A DNA stretch of 55,567 bases. Source: Parablautia muri. GTDB taxonomy: Bacteria; Bacillota; Clostridia; Lachnospirales; Lachnospiraceae. This document shows, piece by piece, positions 43,826 through 53,120 of this stretch. Positions within the stretch are counted from its first letter, which is position 1; every line of letters starts with the position of its first letter. The stretch spans positions 1 to 55,567 of the forward strand of contig NZ_QZDT01000028.1 in assembly GCF_009917485.1 (NCBI RefSeq), read 5' to 3'. The position numbers were made by a program, and so were the translations under genes. The notes under the pieces are model-generated. The model did not search any database. It saw nothing but the letters and a program-made list of their open reading frames with translations, and was not told the origin of the DNA.

Positions 43826-45286
43826 ATGAAAATAGTATTTATTAATCCGCCATTTAAGGAAGAATATGGGAAATTTTCCAGGGAACAGAGAAGTCCTGCA
43901 ATTACCAAAAGTGGATGCTTTTACTATCCGCTATGGCTTATATATGCTGCAGCAAGGGTGGAGCGGGATGGATTCGAAGTTGTGTTTATGGATGCACCGG
44001 CTAAATTGTTGGGGAGAGATGCCTGCTTGGATAGGATAAATAGAACATCACAGGATGCCAGTATGTTTGTCGTAGATACAACAACGCCGTCAATTTATAG
44101 TGATGTTGAATTTGCCGCCGGCTTAAAAGAGCAGTTTCCCAATGCAATAGTAGTTCTGGTAGGAACCCATGTTTCAACGAAACCAGAAGAAACATTAGGA
44201 CTGAATAGACAAATTGATGCGGTAACGCGTAAAGAATATGACTTAACAGTCCATGAAATTGCATGTGCTCTGCGCGATGGGAAAGACTGGAGAAGTGTAA
44301 AAGGAATAACTTATAGAGATACAGATGAAACGATCAAATCAAATGAGGATATGCCGTACATAGAATATATGGATGATGTACCCTTTGCATCTGAATTTAT
44401 CAGAAAACATTTAGATGTGGAAGACTATTTTATATCAATAGCAACATTTCCGGAAATTCAGATTTTTACTGGGAGGGGCTGTCCTTTTTTTTGCAATTTC
44501 TGCTTGTATCCACAAACAATGCATGGACATAAGTACCGGTTCAGAAGTCCTCAAAATGTAGTGGAAGAATTTCAGTATATTGTTGATCATTTCCCGAATG
44601 TAAAAGAGGTCGTCATAGAGGATGATACATTTACAGCAGATAAAAGCAGAGTGCAGGCTATATGCCAGTTATTAATTAATAAGGGAATTAATAAAAAATT
44701 ACGTTGGATGTGTAATGCAAGGGTTACGTTAGACTTTGAAACAATGGTAATCATGAAAAAGGCTGGGTGTAGATTATTGTTACCGGGATTTGAAAGCGGA
44801 AGTCAGGAAATCCTGAACAATATCCGCAAAGGCACTAAGGTGGAGCAGTATAAACCCTTTGTGGATCATGCGCGGAAAGCAGGAATGCAGGTACACGGCT
44901 GCTTCATTGTCGGAAACAAAGGGGAAACGCGGGAAACTATGCAGGAAACGCTGCGGGTAGCCCTTACGCTTAAATTGGATACGGTGCAGTTTTATCCATT
45001 GATGCCATATCCGGGAACAGAGGCGTATGACTGGGCTGTAGCGCAGGGGTATTTAAGTGGAAAATATACGGATTATTTGCAGGAAGATGGGAACCACAAT
45101 ACCAGTATGCATATTGGGGATATTTCAGCACAGGAATTAGTGGAGTTCTGTAATATGGCGCGTAGAAAATTTTATTTAAGGCCGTGGTACATAGGACATC
45201 GGATTTGGATGGGGATACATAGTTTTGATGATTTAAAGCGTGCGCTTAAGTCATTCATTAGATTTAAAGATTATCTAAAAAAATAA
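43826..45286 (+). CDS. B12-binding-type radical SAM protein
   Basis: This 486-residue protein has an N-terminal cobalamin-binding-like domain (IVFINPPFKEEYG, then LVGTHVSTKP). A radical SAM TIM barrel follows, with Cys219-X3-Cys223-X2-Cys226 in GRGCPFFCNFC, the 4Fe-4S site. The C-terminal 100 residues are partly helical. Members carry out methylations and other radical reactions, and are unusual in capsule loci. The substrate might be a sugar or lipid of this glycan, which is inference. Start ATG at 43826 (7 nt after AGGAGG) or 43823. Confidence 0.85.
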   Translation: MKIVFINPPFKEEYGKFSREQRSPAITKSGCFYYPLWLIYAAARVERDGFEVVFMDAPAKLLGRDACLDRINRTSQDASMFVVDTTTPSIYSDVEFAAGLKEQFPNAIVVLVGTHVSTKPEETLGLNRQIDAVTRKEYDLTVHEIACALRDGKDWRSVKGITYRDTDETIKSNEDMPYIEYMDDVPFASEFIRKHLDVEDYFISIATFPEIQIFTGRGCPFFCNFCLYPQTMHGHKYRFRSPQNVVEEFQYIVDHFPNVKEVVIEDDTFTADKSRVQAICQLLINKGINKKLRWMCNARVTLDFETMVIMKKAGCRLLLPGFESGSQEILNNIRKGTKVEQYKPFVDHARKAGMQVHGCFIVGNKGETRETMQETLRVALTLKLDTVQFYPLMPYPGTEAYDWAVAQGYLSGKYTDYLQEDGNHNTSMHIGDISAQELVEFCNMARRKFYLRPWYIGHRIWMGIHSFDDLKRALKSFIRFKDYLKK

Positions 45287-45381
45287 ATTAGATATTGACT
45301 ATTAGGGAAAATATGGAAAATTCTATAAATGAATTAAAGGTAAGGATGCTATAGATATTATTATCAGAGGTACAAATTACT

Positions 45382-46524
45382 ATGTATAGAATACAAGTTG
45401 TTGAATACGCGGAACGGTGGACAGAAGGTGGAACGGAATCTTATATATTAAATATTATTAGGAAAATAAATCATGAAAAATTTGATGTACAGATTGTAGT
45501 AGCACAAAAAGAAACAGAGCTTTATGATTCTGAATTAGCAGAGTATGGATGTGAAGTAAAAAGTTTATTAAATAAAATATATGAGAATCCTATAGAACGA
45601 GTAATGGCTACACAACATATATTTAGAAATTATTTTGACAGAAATAGGTGTGATATTTTGCACTTACATATAATTCAAGGGGTGGCACTGAAATATGCAA
45701 AATATGCTAAATCGTGCGGAATAAGAAAAGTAGTGGCCCATTGTCATAATACAGAAATTGGAACAGGTCATAAAATACTTAAATTGTTAGGGCATTATTT
45801 GGGAAAGCATTATTATAGACAATATGTAGATGAAAAAATAGCTTGTTCGGATCTTGCGGCAAAATGGTTATACACTAAAAGGGATATAAATCAGGGTAAG
45901 GTTAAAATATATAAATATATTGTTGAGATGGATATATTTCAATTTAATATAGGCATTAGAAATGAAATGCGCCGGAAATATGGTGTTGGTAAAGAAAAAG
46001 TATATTTAAGCATAGGAAGAATGGAGTATCAGAAAAATCAGTTGTTTTTACTGGACGTTTTTAAGGAAATATCAAAAGCAGAGCCATTGAGCAAATTTAT
46101 TTTAATTGGAACCGGATCGTTAAAAGAAAGTACGCTTGAGCATGCGCATAACATTGGGATATATGAAAAAGTAATTTTTATTGAAAAAACCAGAGAAATT
46201 CCTTCGTATATGTGGATGGCTGATGTTTTTATACTTCCATCACTCTTTGAGGGAAATCCCATTGTGGGCATAGAGGCCCAGGGTGCAGGATTATCCTGCA
46301 TATTTGCAGATACTATTACGAAAGAAGCTAAAGTATTAAATACAGTAATATATATAAGTCTAAAAAGGGATGCTAAGTATTGGGCAGATAAAATTATTAC
46401 AATTAGTCTAATGTCTTATGATTCACGGATAGTAGCTGCAGAGATTATGAGGAATTCAGGTTATGAAATAAAGCAACAGACACATGAATTAGAAAAAATG
46501 TATATGAAAAATAATATATATTAG
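45382..46524 (+). CDS. Family 4 glycosyltransferase
   Basis: This 380-residue GT-B protein has a WTEGGTESYILNI N-terminal motif and LSIGRMEYQKNQ. The C-terminal donor motif is PSLFEGNPIVGIEAQGAG, a variant of the usual EGFP-E, so it is a retaining transferase of the capsule type. It begins the AT-rich part of the locus. Acceptor and donor are unknown. Confidence 0.87.
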   Translation: MYRIQVVEYAERWTEGGTESYILNIIRKINHEKFDVQIVVAQKETELYDSELAEYGCEVKSLLNKIYENPIERVMATQHIFRNYFDRNRCDILHLHIIQGVALKYAKYAKSCGIRKVVAHCHNTEIGTGHKILKLLGHYLGKHYYRQYVDEKIACSDLAAKWLYTKRDINQGKVKIYKYIVEMDIFQFNIGIRNEMRRKYGVGKEKVYLSIGRMEYQKNQLFLLDVFKEISKAEPLSKFILIGTGSLKESTLEHAHNIGIYEKVIFIEKTREIPSYMWMADVFILPSLFEGNPIVGIEAQGAGLSCIFADTITKEAKVLNTVIYISLKRDAKYWADKIITISLMSYDSRIVAAEIMRNSGYEIKQQTHELEKMYMKNNIY

Positions 46525-46568
46525 TACAAATTACAATTTAGAAAGATATATGGGAAGTCTATATAAAA

Positions 46569-47705
46569 ATGATGATATATTTGATAGTATTTTTTATTTC
46601 AGCATTAATTCTATATATTGGAACACGGCAGAAAAATAAAATATTGACTTGGCTGTCAATATTTGCAGCATTGTTTTTAGTATGTTTTTTAGCGGCATTA
46701 AGAGATGAAGAAGTTGGAACAGATGTGTTGACTTATGTAAAGATGCTTTTTTATAGAGCAAGGGCATCACGTTCATGGGCAGGATATTACGTAAGAAATA
46801 AGCATTTCGAAATTGGGTATTTAGCATTAAACTACATAATTAGCAGAATAACAGACAAGTTGTATATTTTACATTATTTAATTGAGTTTATCATTTGTAT
46901 TAATATTGTTATTTCTTTTTTGGAGTTGGGAAAAAAGGATTATCTTTGGTTTGGAATGACAGTATATTATTTACTGTATTATAACCAATCTTATAATTTA
47001 GTCAGACAAACTATTTCTTGTTCGTTTGTATTTTTAGCTTTTTCATTACTCCGAAATCAAAAATATGGAAGAACAATATTTTTTTTAGCAATTGCAATTA
47101 GCTTCCATATATCGTCAATTATAGCTGTTTTGGGTATTGTATTATATATTGCTTCAAAGAAGTTTGCACTAAAAGTTACACATGCAATATGTCTAATATC
47201 CATAGTATATTATTTGATTGGTGAAAGGCTAATTTATATTATCATTAATTGGATTAGTATTTTTCAAAAATATAGTTCTTATTTTTTAAGAGAATATACA
47301 TATGATATTCCAATTACTCTTTTGTTATATTTGGTTTTTGCACTTATAGAATCTATTCTTATTTACAAAACTTCCATGAGGGGACAAGCGGATAGTAGTG
47401 CAGACAATGATAAAGAGACAAACCATTGGAATTTATTTCTTATGAATATAAATTTAATTTCTGTTATTATGATTCCATTTTTGTCTGGAGTGGTTTTCTT
47501 TTGGAGATTAAGTCTGTCACTCAATTTTTTGTCAATGTATACATTGATAGATGTTCCAAAGAGAGTTTTGAATATTAATGTGAGAGGGAAATATCAAAAA
47601 AATATTTCACAAGGAATTGTTATTTCATTTTTAGTAATATATTGGATCGTATATTATGTAATCTTTAATAACAATGAAACAATTCCATATGTTTTTGCAG
47701 TTTGA
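46569..47705 (+). CDS. EpsG-type oligosaccharide repeat polymerase
   Basis: This 378-residue protein has about 10 membrane helices. It has the ALRDEEVGTDVLTYVKML segment typical of EpsG/Wzy polymerases and periplasmic loops rich in Tyr. It would join repeat units outside the membrane. It is very AT-rich at the DNA level and lacks recognisable motifs beyond this. Confidence 0.75.
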   Translation: MMIYLIVFFISALILYIGTRQKNKILTWLSIFAALFLVCFLAALRDEEVGTDVLTYVKMLFYRARASRSWAGYYVRNKHFEIGYLALNYIISRITDKLYILHYLIEFIICINIVISFLELGKKDYLWFGMTVYYLLYYNQSYNLVRQTISCSFVFLAFSLLRNQKYGRTIFFLAIAISFHISSIIAVLGIVLYIASKKFALKVTHAICLISIVYYLIGERLIYIIINWISIFQKYSSYFLREYTYDIPITLLLYLVFALIESILIYKTSMRGQADSSADNDKETNHWNLFLMNINLISVIMIPFLSGVVFFWRLSLSLNFLSMYTLIDVPKRVLNINVRGKYQKNISQGIVISFLVIYWIVYYVIFNNNETIPYVFAV

Positions 47706-47784
47706 GACTGTATGTTAAATATAGAGCTACTATGGTTGGTTTATTCCATCTGCAATACTTGAGCGAAAGTTGGTAATAGATAAA

Positions 47785-48777
47785 ATGAATAAAATTTCAG
47801 TTCTAATGTGTGTGTATGATACACCGGTAAACTATTTGCAGGAAGCAATAGACAGTATTTTGAATCAGAATTTCTCCGAATGGGAAATGATTATCGTTGA
47901 TGATGGATCAAACCAGCAGACAGTCGAAGTATTAAAAAAATATGCAAAAAAAAATAATCAGATAAAAATTATAAGAAATAAACAAAATTTAGGATTGACG
48001 AAATCTTTGAACATTGGATTGAAAAAATGTTCTGGAAGATATATTGCCAGGATGGATAGCGATGATATTTCTTTAGTTGATAGGTTAAACAGGCAGTATA
48101 AGTATATGGAGGAGCATCAGGAAGTAGATGTTTTAGGGGTAAATGTTGAGAATTTTGGAGATAAGAGTATATACCAGCCTAAATTTAGAAATTATATGAA
48201 TGATACTAATGTTTTCCGTGTAAAGATGCTATTTAATAATGTTGGACCAAGGCATCCTTCAGTAATGATTCGTAAATCTTTTTTAGACGAAAATAATATA
48301 TTGTATCAAGAAAAAATGGTAAAGGCACAAGATTATGCTTTATGGGTTGATTGTATAGAAGCTGGGGCCATATTTGCATGTTTAAATGAAAAGCTGTTAC
48401 TTTATCGAATACATAAGGAACAGATTACAACATCTGCGCATGGTGAACAGTCTCAGTATTTGAAAAAAATCATCCAAGGAAATTTAATGAAAATATTTGG
48501 AATTGAACAAGAAGGTGCGGAAGTACTATCGACCTTATATTCAGATAAATTTGAATTTACTGTAGAAAAATATATTTTTTGGATAGATTATTTAAGTAAA
48601 ACGAATAGAATATATTCTCCAACAATATTTGATAATGAATTAAAGGAGAGATGGATACATAAAGTAATTAAATGTGCTAAATATTCTAAGGACTATAGAG
48701 GATTGAAATATATTTTTACATTGCGATGTGTATTTTCTAAAAGCTTATTTAGTTGGATAAGATATAGTTTCTTATAA
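47785..48777 (+). CDS. Family 2 glycosyltransferase
   Basis: This GT-A protein of about 330 residues has ISVLMCVYDTPVNYLQEAIDSIL, IIVDDGS, and a DxD-like ARMDSDDISL. The sequence GPRHPSVMIRKSFL marks the acceptor region. The start is uncertain: ATG at 47785, or TTG at 47770, with weak ribosome sites. It adds another sugar in the assembly line; the specific sugar is unknown. Confidence 0.86.
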   Translation: MNKISVLMCVYDTPVNYLQEAIDSILNQNFSEWEMIIVDDGSNQQTVEVLKKYAKKNNQIKIIRNKQNLGLTKSLNIGLKKCSGRYIARMDSDDISLVDRLNRQYKYMEEHQEVDVLGVNVENFGDKSIYQPKFRNYMNDTNVFRVKMLFNNVGPRHPSVMIRKSFLDENNILYQEKMVKAQDYALWVDCIEAGAIFACLNEKLLLYRIHKEQITTSAHGEQSQYLKKIIQGNLMKIFGIEQEGAEVLSTLYSDKFEFTVEKYIFWIDYLSKTNRIYSPTIFDNELKERWIHKVIKCAKYSKDYRGLKYIFTLRCVFSKSLFSWIRYSFL

Positions 48778-48789
48778 GGAGAGCAAGAA

Positions 48790-49950
48790 ATGGATTTTTT
48801 ACAGATGCTAAAGGCCAATATTAAAGAGATATTGCAAATACATGATATAAAAATTAAGTTTCCGGAGAATTTAACAGATATTGAGATAACAGATATTTAT
48901 CAAAAGTATGTGGATAATGTTAAGAAATACTTATTAAATATTGTTCATAAAGAGAGAATTGGCTATTTTTCCGATAATTCTCAAAAGAAATCAATTTACG
49001 CATATGCTTATTGGATAATGACAGCAAAACTTATAGGTATGGAATTAGATGAAAAAGTTTTTAGAATTCTGAAAGAAAATATTTGTGGATGTCAGATGGA
49101 AGATGGGTTGTGCTGGGATGAATCTATTGTTAACTTGCAATATTTGAATGGAGATGGGTGGGGAGCTAGACATTTTATGCCACATTATTTTATTGCAATT
49201 GAAAGGCTGGGAATTAAGGCAAGGTATTCATTAAAATATGTAACTCCATTTTATAAGAATGATATATTAAAAAAGCTTTTAGATGAACTTGATTGGACAC
49301 ATCCGTGGCAATCATCAAACGTTGTTATGAATATTGGAGTTTCACTGTTTTATGAAAGAGAACGGTTCCAAAATAAGGAAGCTGGTAAGGCTGTTAAAGT
49401 GTTACAAAAATGGCTAATGAGTCACATACGTGCTGACTGTGGAATGTGGGGAGAGGGAAATTTAAAATCTAAGTCCTTTAAATATGCGCTTGTACGTGGC
49501 GCTTATCATATGTATTCTTTTTTAATATATGACAATATTGATATTCCATTTAAGGAAAAAGCAATAGATTTGATTTTGGGGTGCCAGAATAAATATGGAG
49601 GATATGATTTTCAGGCCAATTCTTCTGCATGTGAAGATATAGATGCAATTGAATCATTGATTAGGCTATCATTGCTTACGCCCAAGTACCGACATGTTGA
49701 AATTAGGAATAGCATTTCTAATTCTCTGCAATGGGTAATCCAAAATCAACTGGATGATGGTGGATGTGTTTTTAGGCTGGGTCAATTTTTTGATTATGGA
49801 AGTATAAATATGACATCTAATAAAAATGAGAGTAATTTATTTGCAACATGGTTTAGGACATTGAGCGTTTGTTATATGTATGATTTTTTATCGAATAATA
49901 TAAGGGAATACATTGACCTCCCAGGCTATAAATATCCACTGTTTAGGTGA
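48790..49950 (+). CDS. Alpha/alpha-toroid (terpene-cyclase-like fold) protein
   Basis: This 386-residue protein has repeated QW-like motifs: GCQMEDGLCWDE, GMWGEG, GCQNKYGGYDFQ and IQNQLDDGGCVFR. These mark the alpha/alpha-toroid seen in prenyltransferases, hopene cyclases and some polysaccharide lyases. No DxDD or aspartate-rich cyclase motif is seen. No signal peptide is present, so it is cytoplasmic. A role in modifying the lipid carrier or glycan is possible but not established. It lies between a glycosyltransferase and the flippase. Confidence 0.6.
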   Translation: MDFLQMLKANIKEILQIHDIKIKFPENLTDIEITDIYQKYVDNVKKYLLNIVHKERIGYFSDNSQKKSIYAYAYWIMTAKLIGMELDEKVFRILKENICGCQMEDGLCWDESIVNLQYLNGDGWGARHFMPHYFIAIERLGIKARYSLKYVTPFYKNDILKKLLDELDWTHPWQSSNVVMNIGVSLFYERERFQNKEAGKAVKVLQKWLMSHIRADCGMWGEGNLKSKSFKYALVRGAYHMYSFLIYDNIDIPFKEKAIDLILGCQNKYGGYDFQANSSACEDIDAIESLIRLSLLTPKYRHVEIRNSISNSLQWVIQNQLDDGGCVFRLGQFFDYGSINMTSNKNESNLFATWFRTLSVCYMYDFLSNNIREYIDLPGYKYPLFR

Positions 49951-51347
49951 TGGAGATGAAACAAGAAAACTCTTTTCTAAAAAATACGATTTGGTTGACA
50001 ATAGGAACGATTTTAAATAAAGGGCTTCAATTTTTAGCAGTGCTTTTCTTTAGTAGATGGCTTTCAACAGAAGAGTACGGAAGATTTGATTTGTTATATA
50101 CATATATTTCTTTACTTATTCCACTAATAACATTATCAACACAAGAGGCCGTATTTAGATTTTCCGTTAACGAAGGAAATGAAGATATTAAATGTAAAAA
50201 TGTATCGAGTGCATTTCTATTTGATATGGTTAATTACTTTGTATATTTATGTATTGCATTTTTTATAGTTGGGCGTATTAATGTAATACTATATTTGGCA
50301 TTTTCTTTTTATCTTATAGCGGAATTATGGTCTGTCTATTTGAGAGGGTTTTTGAGGGCCATAAAGAGGTTGGACATATATGCATTTGCTTTAGTCTTAC
50401 AGACGATGTTTATGCTTTGCAGTGTTACAGCTTTTGTATATAAGTTACATATGGGCCTAATCGGAATATTATTGGGATATGCAGTTGGAACATTTATAGG
50501 CGATTTTATTTTGGTAATATGGGGAAAGTGGATTAAATATTTTGATGTTAGAGAAATAAGCAAAAAACAAATAGAGAAACTTATATCTTATTCAGCACCA
50601 CTTGTACCTAATGAGGTGTCTTGGTGGGTTATGACCGCATCTGACCGACAAATTATAAATATTTTTTGTGGAGATGCCGCAAATGGAATATTTGCAATCA
50701 CACATAAAATACCAGCACTGTGTTCAGTGATATTTAATATGTTTGCAATTTCGTGGCAGCAGGAAATAGTGACTAAAGTTGAGAATAATGAGGATGCAGA
50801 TGTGGTAGGTATATTTAATAAAATGTTAATTACACTTTTATCAATATGTTGGTGTCTGCTAGCAGGAAGCTTTGTGTTTTATTTTTATTTTTTTGATATA
50901 AAATATTTTGAAGCTATTTTATATTCACCCATACTTATAGCAAGTGCTGCAGCAATGGCTATTTCTCAATTCTATGGTGGAATACAGGCTGCATATAAAA
51001 GAACCAAAAGCACAGGAGTTACGACCATTGTAGGAGCAGTATTGAATATAGTAGTCCATTTGGCACTGATTGATGAAATTGGACTTTATGCAGCAGCGGT
51101 TTCAACTTTGGTTGCCAATATCGTAATAATCATATTACGAATGATTAGTATAAGAGATGTATTTAAAATAAAGATGAAAAAAGAAGCAAGTTTTAATTTA
51201 CTTATTTTTCTTTATTTCTTTATTACTGCATACTTTAACAGGAATATGTATTTTAATTGGATCAATTTTTTTGTAGCTATTTTGATAGCTGTTTTTATAA
51301 ATTATAGCCTAATTAAAACAATGCTATTTACTTTATTGCAGAAGTGA
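49950..51347 (+). CDS. Wzx-type polysaccharide flippase
   Basis: This 465-residue protein with about 12-14 membrane helices belongs to the MATE/PST (RfbX/Wzx) family: LTIGTILNKGLQFLAVLFFSRWLSTEEYG near the start is typical. It moves lipid-linked repeat units across the membrane. The start is ATG at 49950, overlapping the upstream stop; GTG at 49947 is possible. It ends the contiguous AT-rich block. Confidence 0.87.
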   Translation: MEMKQENSFLKNTIWLTIGTILNKGLQFLAVLFFSRWLSTEEYGRFDLLYTYISLLIPLITLSTQEAVFRFSVNEGNEDIKCKNVSSAFLFDMVNYFVYLCIAFFIVGRINVILYLAFSFYLIAELWSVYLRGFLRAIKRLDIYAFALVLQTMFMLCSVTAFVYKLHMGLIGILLGYAVGTFIGDFILVIWGKWIKYFDVREISKKQIEKLISYSAPLVPNEVSWWVMTASDRQIINIFCGDAANGIFAITHKIPALCSVIFNMFAISWQQEIVTKVENNEDADVVGIFNKMLITLLSICWCLLAGSFVFYFYFFDIKYFEAILYSPILIASAAAMAISQFYGGIQAAYKRTKSTGVTTIVGAVLNIVVHLALIDEIGLYAAAVSTLVANIVIIILRMISIRDVFKIKMKKEASFNLLIFLYFFITAYFNRNMYFNWINFFVAILIAVFINYSLIKTMLFTLLQK

Positions 51348-51848
51348 CAAGGCAAGTGTGTTAAGAAATAAACAGGTATAGCACAAAGAAGTGTGCTTAG
51401 GGAGAAAGGTATGATGGGTTTCTTTGCTGTCCGATTAATCAACTTGCCAACATTAGAGATGTAGTTACTATTCATGCTCTGGGAAGTTCATAGTAACATT
51501 TAAGGTGATATTTTGAATTTTGCCACTAAAGATTACCCCTCACACCTGAATTATATTTTCATTTAATATGTATTTCATGAAAAGTAAGAGCTGTACCTTG
51601 ACAACTACATACCTTATATAAAAAGCTTGCCAAGGGGCTTTTACTCTGCTATAGTTGATTTATCAATTCATAGTGAATCTCTTATTTCTTCCTGGTAATA
51701 TCTGCAGTGACTTGTCTGAGAGGAAGAAATCTATATCGGCAGCTCGCCGGAAATTCACGGAAGAAAATCTAAATAAGAAGGCAGAGCTGCGGCCGGTGTA
51801 TGGCAATATTTTACGGCAAATATTTGTATGCTCTGCCGGGGAGGGTAT
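51348..51848. other. Intergenic gap between flippase and Rpn-like gene
   Basis: No gene is supported. An in-frame stretch 51655-51888 overlaps the Rpn gene start and has no family character. A weak GCC..GGGGC-TTTT hairpin near 51629 resembles the terminator-like unit at 55351-55364. The switch from AT-rich to moderate-GC DNA occurs here. Confidence 0.4.
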
Positions 51849-52859
51849 ATGGGATATCCCAAAAAGACATTGCAGGAACTTAACCTGATTGACAATTTTC
51901 TGTCTAATGCAATTGCTTCTAACAAGGAGTTTAACGAACCGTTTTACAAGCTGCTATTGTCTGTGCTGCTGGGAAAAGAGTTAAAAGCGGTCCAGGTGCT
52001 GGCACAACAGATCATTCCCGCAGCGACACCGGAATTAAGGGGGATTCGGATGGATGTGGAGGTTACGGAGTACGATGAGGGAACTGTCACAAACGTATAC
52101 GACATAGAGCCGCATCTTAAGGATGGGATTCACCTGCCAAGGCATAACAGATACTATCAGGCAAAGATAGATGGCAGATATGTAAAAAGAGGATTGAAAG
52201 ATTTCTCTGAAATTCCCAACCTTTATGTTATTACCATTACAAATTATGATTTGTTCGGTAAAGATTACATGATGTATACCATCCACAATCAGTGCGAAGA
52301 AATACCGGATATGGAATATGACGATGGCTTACAATTTCTTTATTTTTACACAAAAGGAAAAAAAGGCGGTAGTCAGGCAATAAAAAATATGCTAACATAT
52401 ATCCAAAATAGTGACAGCAAAAATGCGGTGGATGACGCAACCAGAATGATTGATTTTTATGTGAGCAGGGTGAAGAGTCTGCCGGAAGTGGAGGCGGGAT
52501 ATATGACTCTTGGAGACTGGATTGACAGCATTAAGGAAGATATGGCAGAAGAAATCAAGGAAGAAATAACAGAAAGCGTGACAAGAGAAGTGACAGAAAG
52601 TGTGACAAGAGAAGTGACAGAAAGCGTGACAAGAGAAGTGACAGAGAAAGTGACAAAAGAAGTAAAAGAAAAAGTAGCAAAAGAAATAAAAGAAAAAGTA
52701 GCAAAAGAAGTAAAAGAGCAGGACATAAAGATTATGGTTGAAATGTTTCAAGAATACCATGATACAAAAGAGAATGCAGTGATGAAACTTTGCAGTAAAT
52801 TTCCGGAATATGCCCAGCAGGCAAAAGAACTGGTAGAAAAGTACTGGGAAGAATGTTAG
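51849..52859 (+). CDS. Rpn/PDDEXK-family nuclease with repeat tail
   Basis: This 336-residue protein resembles the Rpn recombination-promoting nuclease/putative transposase family: LIDNFLSNAIASNKEFNEPFYKLLLS and DVEVTEYDEGTVTNVYDIE fit the PD-(D/E)XK core. From about 242 on is a coiled, charged segment of repeats (ESVTREVT, three times, then EKVAKEVK-like units), encoded by 24-bp DNA repeats. Such proteins are scattered in gut Firmicutes. The start at 51849 has GGGGAGGG upstream. No target or terminal repeats were found. Confidence 0.78.
   Translation: MGYPKKTLQELNLIDNFLSNAIASNKEFNEPFYKLLLSVLLGKELKAVQVLAQQIIPAATPELRGIRMDVEVTEYDEGTVTNVYDIEPHLKDGIHLPRHNRYYQAKIDGRYVKRGLKDFSEIPNLYVITITNYDLFGKDYMMYTIHNQCEEIPDMEYDDGLQFLYFYTKGKKGGSQAIKNMLTYIQNSDSKNAVDDATRMIDFYVSRVKSLPEVEAGYMTLGDWIDSIKEDMAEEIKEEITESVTREVTESVTREVTESVTREVTEKVTKEVKEKVAKEIKEKVAKEVKEQDIKIMVEMFQEYHDTKENAVMKLCSKFPEYAQQAKELVEKYWEEC
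52571..52716 (+). repeat. In-frame tandem repeats in the Rpn-like gene
   Basis: Three 24-bp units (GAAAGCGTGACAAGAGAAGT followed by GACA) are nearly identical. Degenerate units of the same phase (AAAGTAGCAAAAGAA) follow. They encode the heptad-like tail and could change in number by slippage without breaking the frame. Confidence 0.75.
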
Positions 52860-52980
52860 GAAATGCGTTAGAACAGTTTGGGAGAAGACGAAACTGCTGC
52901 AAGGCTTTGCCGTGAAAGGAAAGCGCCGCCTTGAATGGGGATGAAACTTTGATGGGGAGCAGGTAGAATTTATCAAGTGT

Positions 52981-53041
52981 CATGAAAGAGGTTTTTGATA
53001 TAAGGTATGTAGATATCTTATGTCGGAAACCTTTTTTCATG
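52981..53041. terminator. Long three-part hairpin
   Basis: CATGAAA, AGGTTT and ATAAG on the left pair with CTTAT, AAACCT and TTTCATG on the right, over a short loop. It lies between the Rpn gene and the UDP-glucuronate decarboxylase gene and is probably a terminator. Confidence 0.6.
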
Positions 53042-53120
53042 CAGTTAAGGAAGGAAATGTAGTTCAATATTCAACAGCAAGCATTTTAAAATAAAAAGTA
53101 TACTTGGAGGGAAACGAAAA

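Noticed and set aside
51655-51888. 77-codon open frame before the Rpn-like gene
   Set aside because: It overlaps the nuclease start in another frame, has no recognisable domain and only a weak start.
52392-52976. 194-codon minus-strand frame rich in Cys, His and Phe
   Set aside because: It is antisense to the tandem repeats of the Rpn-like gene; repeats free of stops in one frame create such shadows.
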